Below are positions 35,628-42,660 of a stretch of DNA of 64,000 bases, one piece after another; position 1 is the first letter of the stretch, and every line of letters begins with the position of its first letter. Position numbers and translations under genes: made by a program. Source of the stretch: Aquabacter spiritensis (lineage in GTDB: Bacteria > Pseudomonadota > Alphaproteobacteria > Rhizobiales > Xanthobacteraceae); the NCBI RefSeq assembly GCF_004346185.1, contig NZ_SMAI01000001.1, forward strand, positions 186,001 to 250,000, in the 5' to 3' direction. The notes under the pieces were generated by a model that worked only from the letters and a program-made list of their open reading frames with translations, was not told where the DNA came from and did no database searches.

Positions 35628-35783
35628 ATGGGCCAACGCATCAGTGCAAATCTTGAGGAAACAGCAGTCACGCCCCCACAGGCTTTACGCCCTTGGGCAG
35701 TTCCGGTTTGCCGTGAAATCATCGTGAGCTCCGACACGATGGCTAACACCGGCCGTGGAAGCGATTTCGACGTGTTCTCCTGA
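35628..35783 (+). CDS. 51-residue peptide, possible RiPP precursor
   Basis: A short open frame with an excellent ribosome site, GGGGGAG seven bases before the ATG. It opens MGQRISANLEETAVTPP, has the centre LRPWAVPVCREIIVSS and the end DTMANTGRGSDFDVFS. A PW..P motif followed by a polar, Gly/Asp-rich tail recalls precursor peptides of ribosomally made natural products in alphaproteobacteria. No modifying enzyme (lasso cyclase, asparagine synthetase, PqqD) is within the window, so this is only a resemblance. It is divergent from the tri-collar gene 281 bp away. It could equally be a small structural or regulatory peptide. Confidence 0.45.
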   Translation: MGQRISANLEETAVTPPQALRPWAVPVCREIIVSSDTMANTGRGSDFDVFS

Positions 35784-35911
35784 AGGTACGCCGAGCATTT
35801 CCGGTCCTGCGTCGTAAGGATTTTCCTTTAGACTGACACGGGTTTGTCAGCCGCGCGGCGGCACCCCGACGAAGGATATGGGTCCAACGCACGCCGTAAT
35901 CGAAATGCCGG

Positions 35912-35925
35912 CCCCCCCCCCCCCC
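35912..35925. repeat. Run of 14 consecutive C
   Basis: A homopolymer of 14 C on the plus strand lies 10 bp beyond the 3' end of the GreA-like gene, in the convergent gap with the 51-residue peptide gene. Such tracts are prone to slippage in replication and in sequencing. It does not lie inside a called gene, so no reading frame depends on it. Confidence 0.9.
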
Positions 35926-35935
35926 GCGTCTCCCC

Positions 35936-36418
35936 TCAGCCTCCCGCGATCCGCACCACTTCGACCTCCCGGCCCGAAACGGTCGCGACATCGCCGACCG
36001 CTTTGCCCATGACGGCGCGCGCGAGCGGGGAGATATAGGAGACCGTCCCCCGCGCCGGATCGGCTTCGTCCTCGCCGACGATGCGGAAGGTCTGGCGCCG
36101 GCCGTCGGCGCGGTCGAGCGTGACCGTGGTGCCGAATTGCACGGCCGTTGGATCGGCCGGGGTTTCGATCATCTGGGCGGTTGCGCGCCGGGCGCCGTAA
36201 TAGCGCAGATCCCGCGTCGCACGGGCCATGGCCGTCCGGTCCGCCTGCACGTCGCCGCCCTGTGCGGCGGCATAGGCCGCCCGCGCCGCCGCCAAAGCCG
36301 CCTCGAGCGCCGCGAGCCCGCTTTCCGTCACCAGATTGGGATGAGGCGAAATCGGCCGGTCCGGCAGATCGGCGGCGGTCGATTCGAGGTCGGTCTCACG
36401 CGTGAAGGCGACGGACAT
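35936..36418 (-). CDS. GreA/GreB-family transcription elongation factor
   Basis: The 160-residue protein begins MSVAFTRETDLESTAADLPD and has an N-terminal helical region (LAALEAALAAARAAYAAAQ) shorter than the usual coiled coil, then the C-terminal FKBP-like domain with VQFGTTVTLDRADG, FRIVGEDEADPARGTVSYISPLARAVMGKAVGD and a final VRIAGG. The acidic tip residues of the coiled coil are replaced by Asp near VQADRT. It is a paralogue-type member rather than the standard GreA, which is usually a few residues longer in the coil. It would rescue stalled RNA polymerase. Confidence 0.85.
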   Translation of the reverse strand: MSVAFTRETDLESTAADLPDRPISPHPNLVTESGLAALEAALAAARAAYAAAQGGDVQADRTAMARATRDLRYYGARRATAQMIETPADPTAVQFGTTVTLDRADGRRQTFRIVGEDEADPARGTVSYISPLARAVMGKAVGDVATVSGREVEVVRIAGG

Positions 36419-36555
36419 GCGGGCGGATCCAAAGCGGCGGGAGCCAGCTGCGATCGACGGCATCGCCATCTCGCCGGCAAACCTCTCTATCACAGCTTTG
36501 ACGGCCGGCTCACCGATCCGATCGCATCGGGCTGGCGCAAGGCCGCCGAGGCCCG

Positions 36556-37695
36556 TTAGACATAGCACGGGCCGTCGATCAACGGGTGCGCGGCGATGAA
36601 GGCTTCATCGACCTCGATGCCGAGGCCCGGCCCCTCCCGCGTCGTCACGGTGCCGTCCGGCGCGAGCTCGTAGGGCAGGCCGCAAACCTCGTCCCGGAAC
36701 GGATTGTGGTGCGCCACGTCGCCCTCGAAATAGCCGGGATTGTCGATGGCGCACAGCAGATGCAGCGTCGCCACCATATTGATGCCGGTGGCCGAGGTGT
36801 GGGGATTGATCGAGATCTTCCACGCCGAGGCAAGCGCCGCGATGCGCTGGCATTCCGTGATGCCGCCGGCTTTGGAGAGGTCCGGCTGGGCGAAGGCCAC
36901 CGCCCCGTCCTCGAGAAGGCGCGTGAAGTCGAAGCGGGTGAAATGGTTCTCGCCCGCCGCGAGGGGCACGTCGATGAACCGCGCGGCATCCTTGTAGGCG
37001 CGGTGATCGTGCGGCGGAAACGGCTCCTCGAACCAGCCGACCTTCGCTTCGGCATAAGCCGGCATGACGCGCCGCACGTCGTCGGGCGTGCAGCCGGTAT
37101 TGCCGTCGACCAGGATGTCGATCTCCGGCCCCACGGCCGCGCGCACCGCCTGAACGCGGGCGATGTCGCGGGCCGGGCTGTCGCCGACCCGCAGCTTCAA
37201 CGCGCGATAGCCTTGCGCGACATAGCTCTGCGCCTCTTCGGCCAGCGCGGCAGGGTCCTGCCAGCCCAGCGAAATGCCCCCGGCATAGGCCTTGATCTTG
37301 CGCGGGGCGCCGCCGAGCAGACGATGCACCGGCGCGCCATAGGCCTTGCCGCGAATGTCCCAGAGCGCGATGTCGAGCCCGCTCAAGGCCATGGCCGCCG
37401 CCGCCCCCATGCCGTGACTGGCGAGCTGCATGCGATAGACCTTCTGCCACACGCCCACGACGTCGAGCGGGTCCAGGCCCACCACCAGTTCGGCCAACGT
37501 CGTGTCGATGAGCTTGGCGATGGCGCCGGGACAGCGGCCGTGATGCGCCTCGCCCCAGCCGATCAGGCCCGCATCGGTCTCGACCCGCACGAGCACCGCG
37601 TCGCGCTTCACGGCCCGGCCGATGCCGAGGGTGATCGTCTTGCCCTGCGGCACGCGGAAGGAAACGGGAACGGCGCGGATGGCGGAAATGCGCAT
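36556..37695 (-). CDS. Mandelate racemase/muconate lactonizing-family dehydratase or racemase
   Basis: A 379-residue enolase-superfamily enzyme. The capping domain covers 1-125. Barrel residues are readable: KLR at the second strand (general base Lys), metal ligands Asp in DILVDGN, Glu in WFEEP and Glu in AGENHF, the Asp in PDLSKAGG, and His in NPHTSATG. The His-Asp dyad places it in the mandelate racemase subgroup, which acts on acid sugars and hydroxy acids. It is the last gene of a minus-strand operon with a D-2-hydroxyacid dehydrogenase, a FAH hydrolase, another superfamily member and a TctC protein. Precise substrate not readable. Confidence 0.88.
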   Translation of the reverse strand: MRISAIRAVPVSFRVPQGKTITLGIGRAVKRDAVLVRVETDAGLIGWGEAHHGRCPGAIAKLIDTTLAELVVGLDPLDVVGVWQKVYRMQLASHGMGAAAAMALSGLDIALWDIRGKAYGAPVHRLLGGAPRKIKAYAGGISLGWQDPAALAEEAQSYVAQGYRALKLRVGDSPARDIARVQAVRAAVGPEIDILVDGNTGCTPDDVRRVMPAYAEAKVGWFEEPFPPHDHRAYKDAARFIDVPLAAGENHFTRFDFTRLLEDGAVAFAQPDLSKAGGITECQRIAALASAWKISINPHTSATGINMVATLHLLCAIDNPGYFEGDVAHHNPFRDEVCGLPYELAPDGTVTTREGPGLGIEVDEAFIAAHPLIDGPCYV

Positions 37696-37704
37696 GATCG
37701 ACCT

Positions 37705-38670
37705 TCAGGCGGAGAGAGCGAAACAGTCCGGATTGACGAGGTTCTTCGGCCGCTCGCCCCGCAGGATGCGCAGCACCTCCTCGGCCGCGCCGAGGCTCAT
37801 GGCGCGCATGGAGGTGGCGGTGATGCCGGCGACATGCGGCGTCATCAGCAGTGTGCCGAGGCCGAAGAGCGCGTCGGCCGGCGGCACGGGATGCGTATCG
37901 TAGACGTCGGTGGCGGCGCCCGCGATGCGGCCGGCGCCAAGCGCCGCGATGAGGGCGGCCGTGTCCACGATGGCGCCGCGCGCGGGATTGATCAGCACCG
38001 CATGCGGCGGCATGCGACCGATGAGGTCGGCACCGACGAGGCCCCGCGTCTCCGCGGTCAGCGGACAGGCGATCACGATCGCGTCGCTTTCGGCGAACAA
38101 GCGAGGCAAATCCACCCCCTCGACACCCGGGACGGCCCGGCCGGAACGCGAATGTCCCAGAACCCGCATGCCCAACCCGCCTGAGGCGATGGCGGCGATG
38201 CGGCCGCCGATGGCGCCGAGCCCGACGAGGCCGAGCGTCGTCCCGCCGAGTTCGCGGGTGGAATCCGCATGGCTCCGTGCCGCGCCCCAGCCGTCCGCCC
38301 GCAGCGCCGCATCCATGCGCCCGAGCGGGCGGCGCAGATGGAACAGCGCGGAAAAGACATATTCCGCAACCGCCTGGGTGTTGCTGCCCGGCAGGTTCGC
38401 GACCGGGATCCCGGCGGCCGTGGCGGCGGCGACGGGAATGAAATCGAGCCCGACGCCGTGCCGAACCACACCCTTCAGGCGCTTCGCCCCCGCAAAGGCA
38501 TCGTCCGGCAGCTTCGCCCGCACGATCACGGCATCCGCCTCGCGGACATGCGCCCGCAGCGTGTCGTCCGCGGTGTCCGGACCGACCACCAGGCGCGCAT
38601 GGGGGGCGAGCAATGCCGCGCCGTCGGGATGCAGCGCATTGGTGGCGTAGACGATCGGTTCAGACGCCAT
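37705..38670 (-). CDS. D-isomer-specific 2-hydroxyacid dehydrogenase
   Basis: A 321-residue NAD-dependent dehydrogenase. The Rossmann motif GLVGLGAIGGRIA lies near residue 145, followed by the substrate residues in CPLTAETRGL, catalytic Arg in NPARGAIVD, and His in TPHVAG. The ATG at 38668-38670 has GGGAGA upstream and overlaps the end of the FAH gene by 11 bp. In this operon it could oxidise or reduce a 2-keto/2-hydroxy intermediate of sugar-acid breakdown. Confidence 0.9.
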   Translation of the reverse strand: MASEPIVYATNALHPDGAALLAPHARLVVGPDTADDTLRAHVREADAVIVRAKLPDDAFAGAKRLKGVVRHGVGLDFIPVAAATAAGIPVANLPGSNTQAVAEYVFSALFHLRRPLGRMDAALRADGWGAARSHADSTRELGGTTLGLVGLGAIGGRIAAIASGGLGMRVLGHSRSGRAVPGVEGVDLPRLFAESDAIVIACPLTAETRGLVGADLIGRMPPHAVLINPARGAIVDTAALIAALGAGRIAGAATDVYDTHPVPPADALFGLGTLLMTPHVAGITATSMRAMSLGAAEEVLRILRGERPKNLVNPDCFALSA

Positions 38671-39562
38671 ATGGCTCTCCCGCGGCAACCGGATTGATCA
38701 GCGCGCCGAGCTTCTCGACGCGGGCGCAGACCATGCTGCCCGGCCGCAGCCAGGCCGGCGGCGTGCGCATCCCGGCGACGCCCGCCGGTGTTCCGGTCGC
38801 GATGACATCGCCCGGCTCGAGGGCCGCGCGCGCGGAGAGGAAGGCGATGAGATCGGCGATGTCGAAGACGAGGTCCGACGAGACCCCGGCTTGCAGCGTC
38901 GCCCCGTCCACCTCAAGCGCGAGCCGAAGCTGATGCGGGTCGCCCACTTCGTCGGCGGAAGCGAGATAAGGGCCGAGGGGGCCGAAGGTCGGCAGGTTCT
39001 TGCCGCGCGCGAACCCACCGTCGCGTTTGATGAGTTCGCTGGCACTGACGTCGTTGAAGATCGTATAGCCCGCGACATGCGCGAGCGCGTCGGCACGCGC
39101 GACGCCTTCGGCCCGCCGGCCGATCACCGCGGCGATCTCCACCTCATAGGTGCAGCCGCCGACGTCCGGCGGAATGCGAATGGCCGCGCCCGGGCCGATC
39201 ACCGTCTCCGGCTGCTTGGCGAACAGGACCGGCGCGTCGGGCGGCGCCATCTTCCGCTCTTCGAGGGCATCCTTGTAATTGAAAGCGAGGGCGTGGATGC
39301 GGCGCGGCGTCAGGGGCGCCAGAAGCGCCACCTCGCCCAGCCGAAGCGCGGCCTTCTCCGGCAGCGGCCGGACGGAGAGCGCAGCGACCATCCCTGGGAG
39401 ACCCCGCTCGACCAGTGCCTCCATCAGCGGCGCGCAGCCGTCGAGGGCTGCGGCGAAGGCGGGGTGGCCGAGATCGAACACGCGATCCGCGGGATCGGCG
39501 GCATCGCCCTGGAGGATGCCGGCGCGCACCGCCCCCGAAAGGCGGAAGGTGACGAAGCGCAT
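38660..39562 (-). CDS. Fumarylacetoacetate hydrolase-family protein
   Basis: A 300-residue FAH-fold enzyme. The metal site is seen in YEVEIAAVIG (Glu ligands) and in IFNDVSASEL; GKNLPTFGPLGPY and GDVIATGTPAGV are typical of bacterial 2-keto-acid hydrolases such as those acting on 2,4-diketo-3-deoxy sugar acids. The start is one base beyond the stop of the gene upstream, and its own stop overlaps the dehydrogenase. Carbon-carbon bond hydrolysis of a diketo acid is inferred. Confidence 0.9.
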   Translation of the reverse strand: MRFVTFRLSGAVRAGILQGDAADPADRVFDLGHPAFAAALDGCAPLMEALVERGLPGMVAALSVRPLPEKAALRLGEVALLAPLTPRRIHALAFNYKDALEERKMAPPDAPVLFAKQPETVIGPGAAIRIPPDVGGCTYEVEIAAVIGRRAEGVARADALAHVAGYTIFNDVSASELIKRDGGFARGKNLPTFGPLGPYLASADEVGDPHQLRLALEVDGATLQAGVSSDLVFDIADLIAFLSARAALEPGDVIATGTPAGVAGMRTPPAWLRPGSMVCARVEKLGALINPVAAGEPYGV

Positions 39563-39563
39563 C

Positions 39564-40706
39564 TCAGCCGACCCGGTAGCGGTCGATGACCGCGCGGTCG
39601 ATCTCGATGCCGAGGCCGGGACCGGTCGGGATCTTCACCCGGCCGCGCGCCTGCACGATCGGCTCGGTCGCCAGATGGTCGCGGAACGGGTTCTCGCACT
39701 GCTCGAATTCCAGCAATGGCGCGAACGGAAAGAGGCTCGGCGGCTGGTCGGCGAGGGCGCCGAGGAAATGCAGCGTCGCGGCGATCCCCACCGCCGATCC
39801 CCAGGCATGCGGCACGCATTCCACGCCATGGGCCGAGGCGAGGGCCGCGATCTTCTTGCATTCGGTGAGTCCGCCGGCTGCACAGACATCCGGCTGCACA
39901 ATATCCATGGCCTTGCGCACAATAGCGTCGCGGAAGCCCCAGCGGGTGAATTCGTTCTCGCCGCCGGCGACTGCCATGTCGAGGGCGCGGGAGACTTCGA
40001 CATAGCCGTCGAGGTCTTCCGGCGAGATCGGCTCCTCGAACCATTCGATGTCCAGCTCCTCCAGCTTGCGCCCGAGGCGGATGGCGACGGGGACGGAGAA
40101 GGCATGATTGGCGTCGACCATAAGACGAATGTCCGGGCCGATGGCGTCACGAACGGCCTTTACGCGCTCGAAATCGCGCTGGACGTTGCCGAGGCCGATC
40201 TTCATCTTGATGGCCTTGAACCCATCCGCCACATAACCTTCGGCTTCTTCCACCGCCTCGTCGATCAGCCGGTCGAAATCGGTGAAATACAGGCCGGTTG
40301 CGTAGCAATCGACTTCCGTGCGGAAGGCGCCGCCGATCAATTTGTGGACCGGCTTTCCGGTCGTCTTGCCGATGATGTCCCACAGCGCGATGTCGATGCC
40401 GCTGATGGCGGCAATCGACATGCCTTTATTTCCATAGTCTTTGATCCGATTGTACAGATCTTCCCAGATCACCTCGACATCGAACGGATCGCGGCCGATC
40501 ACGCGGGCGGCGAACTGCGTGTCGATGAACGCCCTGGCGACCGCGGACGGGCCGTAACACTCGCCCCAACCCACTGTTCCATCAGCGGTTTCTATCTCGA
40601 CGAGGCACGTATTGCGGGTCTTGTAGAGCCAGCCCCGCGACGAGGTGAAGGGCTTCTCCACCGGGGACGACAGGACATGGGCCTTGACGCTCTTGATGCG
40701 GCTCAC
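39564..40706 (-). CDS. Mandelate racemase-family enzyme resembling galactarolactone cycloisomerase
   Basis: A 380-residue enolase-superfamily enzyme starting at GTG 40704-40706 (no better start; the ribosome site is weak, GAAAG). Active-site residues: KMK at the second strand, Asp in MVDANHAF, Glu in WFEEPISPE, Glu in AGGENEF, Asp in QPDVCAAGG, and His in VPHAWGSAVG. Several stretches (ISGIDIALWDI, DANHAF, LLEFEQCENPFRD) follow the pattern remembered for Agrobacterium galactarolactone cycloisomerase, so action on a sugar-acid lactone is plausible. First enzyme gene after tctC in the operon. Confidence 0.85.
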   Translation of the reverse strand: MSRIKSVKAHVLSSPVEKPFTSSRGWLYKTRNTCLVEIETADGTVGWGECYGPSAVARAFIDTQFAARVIGRDPFDVEVIWEDLYNRIKDYGNKGMSIAAISGIDIALWDIIGKTTGKPVHKLIGGAFRTEVDCYATGLYFTDFDRLIDEAVEEAEGYVADGFKAIKMKIGLGNVQRDFERVKAVRDAIGPDIRLMVDANHAFSVPVAIRLGRKLEELDIEWFEEPISPEDLDGYVEVSRALDMAVAGGENEFTRWGFRDAIVRKAMDIVQPDVCAAGGLTECKKIAALASAHGVECVPHAWGSAVGIAATLHFLGALADQPPSLFPFAPLLEFEQCENPFRDHLATEPIVQARGRVKIPTGPGLGIEIDRAVIDRYRVG

Positions 40707-40785
40707 GGCGAATACTTTCGTTGACGGGAGGGGAAAGGGCGCGCGGCGGGGCCGGGGCGTGCGTGGAACACGCCCCGAACACGGC

Positions 40786-41793
40786 TTATTCGGCCTTGAA
40801 CACCTGGGTAGCGACCGCATTTAACGACTTTTGTACGGCCTGAACTTCGCGATCGAGGGCCTCGCCGGTCAGATTGTCGACGAGCACGCCGTTCTCGGCG
40901 GCGAAGGCCTTGAAGCGGGGGTCCTGGATCGCTTTCTCGAAGGCCGCGATCAGCGTCTTGCGCACCTGCGGCGAGACCTTGGCCGGCGCGACGAGATAGG
41001 CCATCTGGACGACCGGCCCATAGGGGAACACGTCGTAGCCCTTTTCCTTCATGGTCGGGACGTCGGGGAAGACGGCGAGGCGGTCATTGGCGAACACCGC
41101 GATCGGCCGCACCTGCCCGGCCTTGATCTGGCCGATGCTCTCGGAAGGCTTCAGCACGGCGGCGTCGATCTGCCCGCCGGCGAGGTCGGTGATCACCTTC
41201 GCCCCGCCGGGATAGGGCACGTTGACATAATCGACCCCGGCCGCGCGGGCGGTCATGGTCGCGAAGATGTGGTTGATGTTGTAGGTGCCCGGCGTGCCGA
41301 TCGTCACCTTTCCCGGGCGCTTCTTCAATTCGTCCATGAAGGCGCCGAGATCCTTCGGGCCGTTGACCGGAACCAGAAGCATCAGCGGATCGGTCGAGAC
41401 GCGGGCGATCGAGGCGAACTGGTCGTTGCGCAGCGGCGTCTTGTTCTGAGCGATCATCGAGAGCGTCGAGGACGTCCCCATGCCGATCGTGTAGCCGTCC
41501 GGCTCGGCATTGGCGACGCGGCCCATGCCGATCGTGCCGGTGCCGCCCGGCACATTGTCGACGATGATGCGCATGCCGTTCTCGGCGAGGATCGGCGCCA
41601 GCACGCGCGCCGCGATGTCGTTGGAGCCGCCGGCATTCCACGGCACGATCAGCCGCACCTCGCGGGAGGGAAACTTGTCCTCCGCCGCCGCCGGCCCGAC
41701 CACGATCCCGGCGGCCAAAGCCGCCACGGCCAGAACCGACAGCGCCGCGCCGGAATCGGGACGGCGGCGCCGCCCGAATTGCACCCACCCCAT
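40786..41793 (-). CDS. TctC/BugT-family periplasmic substrate-binding protein
   Basis: A 335-residue exported protein with signal peptide ending VVGPAAAED. The Bug/TctC pattern is clear: PSREVRLIVPWNAGGSNDIAAR, VDNVPGGTGTIG, and AAVLKPSESIGQI in the hinge region. It binds carboxylates or sugar acids for tripartite tricarboxylate transporters. GGGAGA is before the ATG at 41791-41793. The membrane subunits TctA and TctB are not in the window, so it must rely on subunits encoded elsewhere. It heads the catabolic operon and faces gntR across a palindromic operator. Confidence 0.92.
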   Translation of the reverse strand: MGWVQFGRRRRPDSGAALSVLAVAALAAGIVVGPAAAEDKFPSREVRLIVPWNAGGSNDIAARVLAPILAENGMRIIVDNVPGGTGTIGMGRVANAEPDGYTIGMGTSSTLSMIAQNKTPLRNDQFASIARVSTDPLMLLVPVNGPKDLGAFMDELKKRPGKVTIGTPGTYNINHIFATMTARAAGVDYVNVPYPGGAKVITDLAGGQIDAAVLKPSESIGQIKAGQVRPIAVFANDRLAVFPDVPTMKEKGYDVFPYGPVVQMAYLVAPAKVSPQVRKTLIAAFEKAIQDPRFKAFAAENGVLVDNLTGEALDREVQAVQKSLNAVATQVFKAE

Positions 41794-41810
41794 GGCATTT
41801 CTCCCTGTGT

Positions 41811-41834
41811 TGTTATTTGTTATAACAAACAACA
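41811..41834. promoter_or_regulatory. Near-perfect 24-bp palindrome, candidate GntR operator
   Basis: A perfect 14-bp core TTTGTTATAACAAA (41816-41829) is flanked by TGTT and AACA arms with one mismatched pair between, giving 11 paired positions on each side. It lies 17 bp upstream of tctC and 64 bp upstream of gntR, where it would block both promoters. GntR-family repressors of the FadR type bind such AT-rich dyads. Confidence 0.72.
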
Positions 41835-41898
41835 TACTTCGTGCTTGTCAATCCCCGTCAATCCGGGCACCCCTTGAGGGAGAGCAAGGAGCAGGCAG

Positions 41899-42594
41899 GT
41901 GAACGTGGTCGACCAGAACCTGTCGCGGATCGAGCGCGAACCGCTGTGGGACCGCGCGCACACCCAATTGCGCGAGGCCCTGCTCGCCGGGCGCTTCGAG
42001 CCGGGGAGCGCGCTCGTTTTGCGCCAGCTCGCCGACACGTTCGGCACCTCCATCACGCCGGTCCGCGACGCCCTCAGCCGGCTCGTGGCGCAGCGCGTGC
42101 TGGAACAGGGTCCGCGCAATTCGGCGCTGGTTCCGGACGTGCGGGCGAACGCCCTCAAGGATCTGATGGTGGTGCGCTGCGAGCTGGAAGGGCGGGCGGC
42201 GCGCGAGGCCGCGCTCAAGGCGGACGCCGCCGGCCTGGAGGCGCTGGAAGCCCTGCTCGCCGAAATGCGGGGGATGATCGCGAAACGGCGCCTCGACACC
42301 TATCTCGATGTCCATCGCCGCTTCCATTTCGGCGTCTATGCCATGTCCGGCATCGCGATCCTGGTGGAGATGATCGAGAATCTGTGGCTGCGCTGCGGCC
42401 CGGTCCTGTCCTTCGTCGTCCCGGAATATGTGCTCTCGCTGAAAGGCACGGACCATCACGCCGCTCTGCTGGCGGCGATCCGGGCGGGCGACGGCGCACG
42501 CGCGGAGGCCGAGATCATCGCCGATATCGAGGAAGCCGGACGCTATCTGCTCGGCCTGGCGGACACCGACGGCCGCATCCGGCGCGCCGGTTGA
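41899..42594 (+). CDS. GntR-family (FCD-domain) regulator of the sugar-acid operon
   Basis: A 231-residue regulator starting at GTG, with AAGGAG eight bases upstream. The winged helix reads HTQLREALLAGRFEPGSALVLRQLA then TSITPVRDALSRL; the FCD effector domain has metal-type ligands in the segments DVHRRFHFGVY and HHAALLAAIRAGD. It is divergent from tctC and the catabolic genes. The last 113 bases of the gene and 23 bases after it recur beyond the autotransporter at 52886-53020. Confidence 0.93.
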   Translation: MNVVDQNLSRIEREPLWDRAHTQLREALLAGRFEPGSALVLRQLADTFGTSITPVRDALSRLVAQRVLEQGPRNSALVPDVRANALKDLMVVRCELEGRAAREAALKADAAGLEALEALLAEMRGMIAKRRLDTYLDVHRRFHFGVYAMSGIAILVEMIENLWLRCGPVLSFVVPEYVLSLKGTDHHAALLAAIRAGDGARAEAEIIADIEEAGRYLLGLADTDGRIRRAG

Positions 42595-42617
42595 GGCGGC
42601 GGGGCGCGGCGAGACCG
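42482..42617 (+). repeat. Left copy of ~135-bp direct repeat (3' end of gntR)
   Basis: The 136 bp from within the last third of gntR to 23 bp past its stop match 52886-53020 in the same orientation, with one base missing and one substitution in the right copy. The two copies bracket the 10.1-kb autotransporter gene. The left copy belongs to the intact gntR. Confidence 0.93.
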
Positions 42618-42624
42618 CCGCCCC
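42601..42624. terminator. Convergent hairpin between gntR and the large autotransporter
   Basis: GGGGCGCGGCG and CGCCGCCCC can pair around AGAC with a small bulge, in the 66-bp gap between two convergent genes. No T-run follows, so its role as a bidirectional terminator is probable but not certain. The left half lies within the direct repeat. Confidence 0.5.
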
Positions 42625-42660
42625 GATTCTGCAGGTCGTTGCCCGTTTCCGCCCACGCCC

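Noticed and set aside
41899-42594. gntR disrupted by the direct repeat
   Set aside because: The left copy keeps the complete gene with start, helix-turn-helix, FCD domain and stop; only the right copy is truncated.
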